NCBI GenBank assembly: GCA_002841885.1
Contig: PHBE01000007.1
Coordinates: 186,001 to 250,000, forward strand
Source of the DNA: Deltaproteobacteria bacterium HGW-Deltaproteobacteria-18
Lineage (GTDB): Bacteria > Desulfobacterota > Desulfovibrionia > Desulfovibrionales > Desulfomicrobiaceae
Direction: 5' to 3'
Length of the DNA stretch: 64,000 bases
The notes under the pieces were generated by a model that ran no database searches, was not told the origin of the DNA, and saw only the letters and a program-made list of their open reading frames with translations. The position numbers were made by a program, and so were the translations under genes. Positions 59,833-64,000 of the stretch are shown one piece after another; position 1 is the first letter of the stretch; the number at the start of each line of letters is the position of its first letter.

Positions 59833-60512
59833 TACATGGAATTAAGGCATAAAGCATTCTAAACTTTGTATATTGTGAGATTTCACGTATAATAATTTGC
59901 CGATTTTCGACTTTTTACGAATGAATACGACAACACGAAACCATTTTCCAGTTGATCAGATCGCCGATTTCTAGGTGATTCCAGAATAATGAAGACCTCT
60001 TCGGTTAGGATGCATTGTTTAACGCAAACGCACCCGCGCTCTCACTCAAGACTATGGTGGCACGGGACCAATGGGATGGGGATGCCGTAGTAAGGAATCC
60101 TTTACCGCTCACGCAAATTTGCACCAGAACTAGCGGGGTGTGTGGAGACAGGGTGATTTAGGCGGCTCTATTTCACTACTGTTTGGTCGGAAATATGGGC
60201 GTAGTGAGGTGTGTCAAGGCAGAGCAGGGTCGCCCCAGGCTGGATGGGCGAGTAGGGTTCTTCGTGAAATAATCAATGATTTCAGCTTGTTAGTGTCAAA
60301 TTGGCTTAAGGCGACTAACGTGCTGATATTAAACGATAATGGGGGTGACGGGGTAGGCTTGGCGTTCCCGTTTTTATTCCCGTCAATGGTGTGTAATGGT
60401 GATGAATGATGAGTAAAGAATAAGAAGTGGTTGCGAGAGGAAAAAGCGGAATTGTGAGGAATATTGGTGGGATAGAAAGCTTGGCGGTTGTATAGCGTAA
60501 GTGCTTGATTTA
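59833..60512. other. Right end of element, no gene
   Basis: 680 bp between the KAP gene and attR with no supported coding frame in either strand. It holds a TTCCCGT pair (60365 and 60377), described separately. An 89-codon plus frame at 60140-60409 has no ribosome site and no domain. Confidence 0.55.
60365..60384. repeat. TTCCCGT direct pair (possible integrase arm sites, right end)
   Basis: TTCCCGT at 60365-60371 and TTCCCGTC at 60377-60384, 12 bp apart, in the same orientation as the pair at 49322-49344 and 129 bp inside attR. Such mirrored placement at both ends suggests integrase arm-type sites; the match is short. Confidence 0.4.
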
Positions 60513-60556
60513 GCTTAGAAGGCAATTGCTCTATCCGCCTGAGCTACTGGCGCGCA
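60513..60556. repeat. attR: truncated copy of the tRNA-Arg 5' half
   Basis: 44 bp identical to 49206-49249. It has the tRNA's 5' end through anticodon loop but no 3' half. In the uninterrupted chromosome this was the genuine 5' half of tRNA-Arg. It marks the right end of the element (unit length 11,307 bp). Confidence 0.9.
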
Positions 60557-60568
60557 AAATGGAAGCAT

Positions 60569-60597
60569 TCCCTATTTTTTCCAGGGCTGAAAGTCAA
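60569..60597 (-). promoter_or_regulatory. Probable original tRNA-Arg promoter, now orphaned
   Basis: On the minus strand TTGACT (60597-60592) is followed after 17 bases by TAGGGA (60574-60569), pointing at the truncated tRNA half. The -35 box is good and the -10 box is poor, so this is tentative. It would have driven the intact tRNA before insertion. Confidence 0.4.
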
Positions 60598-60752
60598 GTG
60601 GAGGTGTTGGCTTTTTCTGTTGCTCAAGGCGGTGGAAACTTCTATGGATTTTTTCCGGATTGCCGGTCCTCGGGGCTTTGCATGGCGCTGTGCCCGCGTT
60701 TTATCTTTCTTTTTCGGGTCGGCCTTTTTTCAATCTCTTTCCCCAAGTACAC

Positions 60753-61976
60753 ATGACCTTTGCCTCCTTTGCCGAATTTGAATCTCATCTTGACAGTCTG
60801 GGACTTTTTTCCATGCAGCTTGGCCTGTCGCGCATGCATGAGGCCCTTCGACTGATGGGCCTCGGGCGCATGCCCGCGACGGTTGTGCATGTGGTCGGGA
60901 CCAACGGCAAGGGCTCCACTTCCGGGTTTCTGGAGGCGCTGGCGCGGGCGCATGGCTTGGCCACGGGGCTTTACAATTCGCCGCATCTGGCCTGCGTGCG
61001 CGAGCGCATCCGCGTGCGCGGGGCAATGGTCAGCGAAGAAGGCTGGCTGGCTGCCGCCAACGCGGTCATGGACAGGTGCGCGGGCGTGGGGCTGACCTAT
61101 TTCGAGCTGCTGACGGTCATGGCGCTGTACATTTTCGCGCGGGAAGGGCTTGACCTCGTCATCCTCGAATCAGGGCTCGGCGGCACGCACGACGCCACCT
61201 GCGCCATCCCGGCCGACCTGGCGGTCATGACCCCGGTGGGGTTGGACCATGAGCATATCCTGGGTCCGGGTCTCATGGACATCGCCCGTGACAAGAGCGG
61301 GGCCCTGGGACGCTGTCCGGCCGTGACGGGCGCGCAGGACGCGTCCGTGATGGAAATATTCCGGCAAGTCGGAGAGGGGCATCCGCTCCTGGGCCTTGAG
61401 GACTGCCGCACGTCCGCTGGATTTTTCGTTCCGTCGGGAGCGGCCTCCCTGTCCCTGACTCCGGCGTCCCTGCCGGCCCATCCGCCGTATCAGTTGCGTA
61501 ACGCCGCCCTGGCCGCTCTGGCCTGGAGCCATCTCGCGTCGGTCCGGGGCTGGCAATTTGACGCGGCACTGTGTAGACAAGTCCTTGGCACGACGCGTTT
61601 TTTTGGACGTTTTTGCAGGCATGGACGGATTCTGGTCGACGGCGCCCACAACCCCATGGGCTTGACCGCCCTGTGCGAGGCGCTGGAGGCGACCGGGGAG
61701 CATTTCGACGTGCTTGTTTTTCAGGCCATGCGCGACAAGACACTGGAGCCTGCCGTGCTCATGCGCCTGCGGGCCCTGGCGGACACTGTCGTCGTCCCGG
61801 GCCTGCCCATGGAGCGCGCCTTTGACGCCCATGAACTGGCGATGCGTTTCGGCCCCGGGGCCAGGGCGGTGCAAGACCTGGAAGAGGCTCTGCGTCAGGA
61901 CGGCACGATTCTGCTTTGTGGTTCCCTGTATCTGGTGGGGGCCTATTACGAACTTTTTCCGGAACAGCTTTTGTAG
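60753..61976 (+). CDS. folC: Folylpolyglutamate synthase / dihydrofolate synthase
   Basis: 407 residues from the ATG at 60753 ('MTFASFAEFESHLDSLGLFS'); frames further upstream lack a family start. Mur-ligase fold: P-loop 'VVHVVGTNGKGSTSG' (about 48-60), 'YFELLTVMALYIFAREGLDL', 'LESGLGGTHDATCA', 'TPVGLDHEHILG', and a C-terminal domain with 'FGRFCRHGRILVDGAHNPMG'. It adds glutamate to folate in the cytosol with ATP. Its stop is 9 bp before the selA start, so both probably share a message. Normal GC content: this is host chromosome beyond attR. Confidence 0.9.
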   Translation: MTFASFAEFESHLDSLGLFSMQLGLSRMHEALRLMGLGRMPATVVHVVGTNGKGSTSGFLEALARAHGLATGLYNSPHLACVRERIRVRGAMVSEEGWLAAANAVMDRCAGVGLTYFELLTVMALYIFAREGLDLVILESGLGGTHDATCAIPADLAVMTPVGLDHEHILGPGLMDIARDKSGALGRCPAVTGAQDASVMEIFRQVGEGHPLLGLEDCRTSAGFFVPSGAASLSLTPASLPAHPPYQLRNAALAALAWSHLASVRGWQFDAALCRQVLGTTRFFGRFCRHGRILVDGAHNPMGLTALCEALEATGEHFDVLVFQAMRDKTLEPAVLMRLRALADTVVVPGLPMERAFDAHELAMRFGPGARAVQDLEEALRQDGTILLCGSLYLVGAYYELFPEQLL

Positions 61977-61985
61977 GGAGGTCCG

Positions 61986-63383
61986 GTGTCTTCTCTTTTC
62001 AGACATATTCCGTCCGTCGATCGTTTTCTGCAGGATCTGGAGCAGGATCAGGTCCTGACCGGCCTGCCGCGCCAGATGCTCAAGGACCTGGTAGGCGAGT
62101 TCCTGGACCTCTGCCGCGAAGAGATCCGCGCCGGGGTAATCAAGGACGAGAGCGCGCTGGCTTTTGCGACCCTGGCCGCACGGGCCGTGGCCTATGCACG
62201 GACGCGTTCTCGGCCCCATTTCAGGCGGGTCGTCAACGCCACGGGCGTGGTCATCCACACTAATCTCGGCCGCTCCATCCTGGCCGAAGAGGCTGTCCTG
62301 GCCGTGGCCGAGGGGTGCCGCCATTATTCAAATCTGGAGATGGATCTGGATACCGGCCAGCGCGGGAGCCGCTATTCCCACGTCGAGAAGCTGCTCTGCC
62401 GCCTGACCGGAGCCGAGGCGGGGCTTGTGGTCAACAACAACGCCGCCGCCGTGCTGCTGGTCCTCGACACCCTGGCCAAGGGCCGCGAGGTCGTGGTCTC
62501 GCGCGGGCAGCTGGTCGAGATCGGCGGCTCGTTCCGCATCCCCGAGGTCATGAAGAAGAGCGGGGCCGTGCTGCGCGAGGTCGGGGCCACCAACCGCACC
62601 CATCTGCGCGACTACGCGGAGGCCATCGGTCCCGATACCGCCATGCTCATGAAGGTGCACACCTCCAACTACCGCATCATCGGATTCCACAAGGAAGTGG
62701 ACCTGTCCGATCTGGTGGCGCTGGGCCGCGAGCGGGGCCTGTCCACCTTCGAGGACCTGGGCAGCGGCAATCTTTTCGATTTTTCCCCCTACGGATTCAT
62801 GCCCGAGCCTACGGTGCAGCAGGTGCTCAAAAGCGGGGTGGATGTGGTCACCTTCAGCGGCGACAAGCTGCTGGGCGGTCCCCAGGCTGGCGTGATCGTC
62901 GGTCGCCGGGAATTCATCGAGCGCATCAAGAAGAACCAGCTCAACCGGGCCCTGCGCATCGACAAGATGACGCTGGCCGCGCTGGAGGCGACCCTGCGCC
63001 TGTATCTCGACCCTGAGCAGGCCCGGCGCACGGTGCCGACCCTGGCCATGATCACGGCCGGACGGGATGAATTGCGGACCCGGGCCGGACGTCTGCGGCG
63101 CAGGCTGGTCCGGGATCTGGCGGGGCTGGCCTCGGTGGCGGTGAAGCCCGGTTTTTCGCGCGTGGGCGGCGGCTCTTTTCCAGAGCAGGATCTGCCGACA
63201 ACGCTGGTCAGCGTTGCGCCGACGGGCATGGATGTGGACTCCCTGCGCCAGGGCCTGCTGGCGACGGATACCCCGGTCGTAGGGCGGGTGGAGGACGGCG
63301 CGTTCTGCCTCGATCCACGCACGCTCATGGATGCGGAGTTCGCGGTGGTGGCGGGGGCCATAAAGGCTGTCCTCGCGCAGTGA
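61986..63383 (+). CDS. selA: L-seryl-tRNA(Sec) selenium transferase
   Basis: 465 residues from GTG 61986 with GGGAGGTCC just ahead. Fold-type I PLP enzyme: 'RRVVNATGVVIHTNLGRSIL', 'YSNLEMDLDTGQRGSRYSHV', 'STFEDLGSGNLFDF' and the Schiff-base Lys at about 294 in 'VVTFSGDKLLGGPQAGVIVG'. It converts Ser-tRNA(Sec) to Sec-tRNA(Sec) with selenophosphate, a trait common in sulfate-reducing deltaproteobacteria. The length is normal. The selenocysteine tRNA and SelB are not in this window. It overlaps no other gene; hisC begins 126 bp downstream. Confidence 0.95.
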   Translation: MSSLFRHIPSVDRFLQDLEQDQVLTGLPRQMLKDLVGEFLDLCREEIRAGVIKDESALAFATLAARAVAYARTRSRPHFRRVVNATGVVIHTNLGRSILAEEAVLAVAEGCRHYSNLEMDLDTGQRGSRYSHVEKLLCRLTGAEAGLVVNNNAAAVLLVLDTLAKGREVVVSRGQLVEIGGSFRIPEVMKKSGAVLREVGATNRTHLRDYAEAIGPDTAMLMKVHTSNYRIIGFHKEVDLSDLVALGRERGLSTFEDLGSGNLFDFSPYGFMPEPTVQQVLKSGVDVVTFSGDKLLGGPQAGVIVGRREFIERIKKNQLNRALRIDKMTLAALEATLRLYLDPEQARRTVPTLAMITAGRDELRTRAGRLRRRLVRDLAGLASVAVKPGFSRVGGGSFPEQDLPTTLVSVAPTGMDVDSLRQGLLATDTPVVGRVEDGAFCLDPRTLMDAEFAVVAGAIKAVLAQ

Positions 63384-63508
63384 TGACGTGAGCATTCCGG
63401 CAGTGCGTCCGATGCATGCCTGTTGAACGAATTTTGCAAGCCGCACATGCGGATAATCGAAGGGACGCGCACCCCGGCACAAGGGGCGCGCAGCAAAGGA
63501 GAATGTCA

Positions 63509-64000
63509 ATGACCAAGGTTCTGGTGCGGCCGGAGATGGAGGGTTTCAAGCCCTATTCGCCTGGCCTGTCCATCGATGAAATAAAGAAACGTTACGGCCT
63601 GGCCCGGGTCATCAAGATGGCCAGCAACGAGAACCCGCTGGGCACGTCCCCCGTGGTTCAGGAGCGGCTCAGGAACGTCAGTCCCATGGCTTTTCGCTAT
63701 GCCCAGGCCGGCTCTCCGGCCCTGACCGAGGCCTTGGCCGCGCATCTGGGCGTGCCCGCCTCCTGCGTGGTGGCGGGCAACGGCTCGGACGAGATCATCG
63801 ATCTTCTGCTGCGCGTGGTGGCCCGGCCCGGTGTGGACAACGTGGTGGCCTTCAAGCCCTGCTTCAGCATCTACGATGTGCAGTCCAGACTGTGTGGTGT
63901 GGAGTTTCGGCAGGCCAGGCTCAACGCCGACTTCTCCTTTCCGTTCGACAAGCTCCTTGCCCTGACCGACGAAAATACCGCCCTGGTTTTCGTGACCAAT
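63509..64000 (+). CDS. hisC: Histidinol-phosphate aminotransferase (partial, cut at window end)
   Basis: At least 164 codons, open to the last base. Start ATG 63509, seven bases after AAAGGAG, in preference to the ATG at 63503, which is too close. 'VRPEMEGFKPYSPGLSIDEI', 'VIKMASNENPLGTSPVVQER', 'FRYAQAGSPALTEALAAHLG' and 'VVAGNGSDEIIDLLLRVV' are the start of HisC; the catalytic Lys region is beyond the window. It acts in histidine synthesis (PLP-dependent transamination of imidazole-acetol phosphate). It is missing from the long-frame view only because it has no stop inside the window. Confidence 0.88.
   Translation, partial: MTKVLVRPEMEGFKPYSPGLSIDEIKKRYGLARVIKMASNENPLGTSPVVQERLRNVSPMAFRYAQAGSPALTEALAAHLGVPASCVVAGNGSDEIIDLLLRVVARPGVDNVVAFKPCFSIYDVQSRLCGVEFRQARLNADFSFPFDKLLALTDENTALVFVTN

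Noticed and set aside
60140-60409. 89-codon plus frame near attR
   Set aside because: No ribosome site or homology seen; lies in the otherwise empty right end.
61170-63509. Long minus frames over folC and selA
   Set aside because: Typical shadows of GC-rich housekeeping genes; the plus frames carry full family motifs.

Overview
The window looks like a high-GC deltaproteobacterial chromosome, probably of the Desulfovibrio/Desulfomicrobium type. This is an inference from the exosortase/PEP-CTERM exopolysaccharide genes, selA and the codon style; no rRNA is present to confirm it. Three blocks can be told apart.

(1) 1-48.8 kb is an exosortase-associated exopolysaccharide (EPS) locus. On the minus strand at the left lie two paralogous FeeM-like (exosortase-associated) N-acyltransferases, an AMIN-domain/beta-barrel outer-membrane protein and a LolA-like periplasmic protein. 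Facing away from them, a long plus-strand array begins with the TPR lipoprotein prsT behind a very good sigma-54 promoter (GG/GC at 5326/5338) and repeated TGCAAC sites. It continues with the initiating sugar transferase, Wza-like exporter, Wzz-like chain-length protein, tyrosine autokinase, ExeA-like ATPase, outer-membrane barrel, deacetylase, FemAB-like transferase, DegT aminotransferase, glycosyltransferases, O-acetylase-like protein, Wzy ligase/polymerase, Wzx flippase, hexapeptide acyltransferases, CapK-like ligase, a second deacetylase and a BNR-repeat secreted protein. Next comes an AT-rich trio (asparagine-synthase-like, PP-loop ATPase, ATP-grasp), then exosortase, EpsI and a TIGR03790-type protein. 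It ends with regulators: PrsK/PrsR, a second histidine kinase with an NtrC-type regulator, and a receiver-only protein. The proposed logic is that the kinases activate sigma-54 regulators that switch on EPS synthesis and PEP-CTERM protein sorting. No PEP-CTERM substrate is encoded in the window.

(2) 49.2-60.56 kb is an 11.3-kb integrative element in tRNA-Arg(TCT), bounded by a perfect 44-bp direct repeat (49206-49249 and 60513-60556). It carries a tyrosine integrase, an excisionase-like HTH protein, a translationally coupled HTH / zinc-finger / polymerase-like trio, two clusters of iteron-like repeats, a serine recombinase, a DUF2569-like membrane protein, an HNH endonuclease and a KAP-family P-loop NTPase. 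The last two are candidate phage-defence cargo. The element sits on the 5' side of the tRNA, so it replaces the tRNA's 5' half and its promoter.

(3) 60.7-64 kb is chromosomal housekeeping: folC, selA and the start of hisC (cut by the window edge).

The most interesting leads are the divergent PolA/T7-RNAP-like protein of the element, the 5'-side tRNA integration with promoter replacement, the HNH+KAP cargo, the amidotransferase-like protein without its N-terminal cysteine beside two other ATP-dependent enzymes, and the sigma-54/UAS architecture shared by the EPS operon and the receiver-only regulator.
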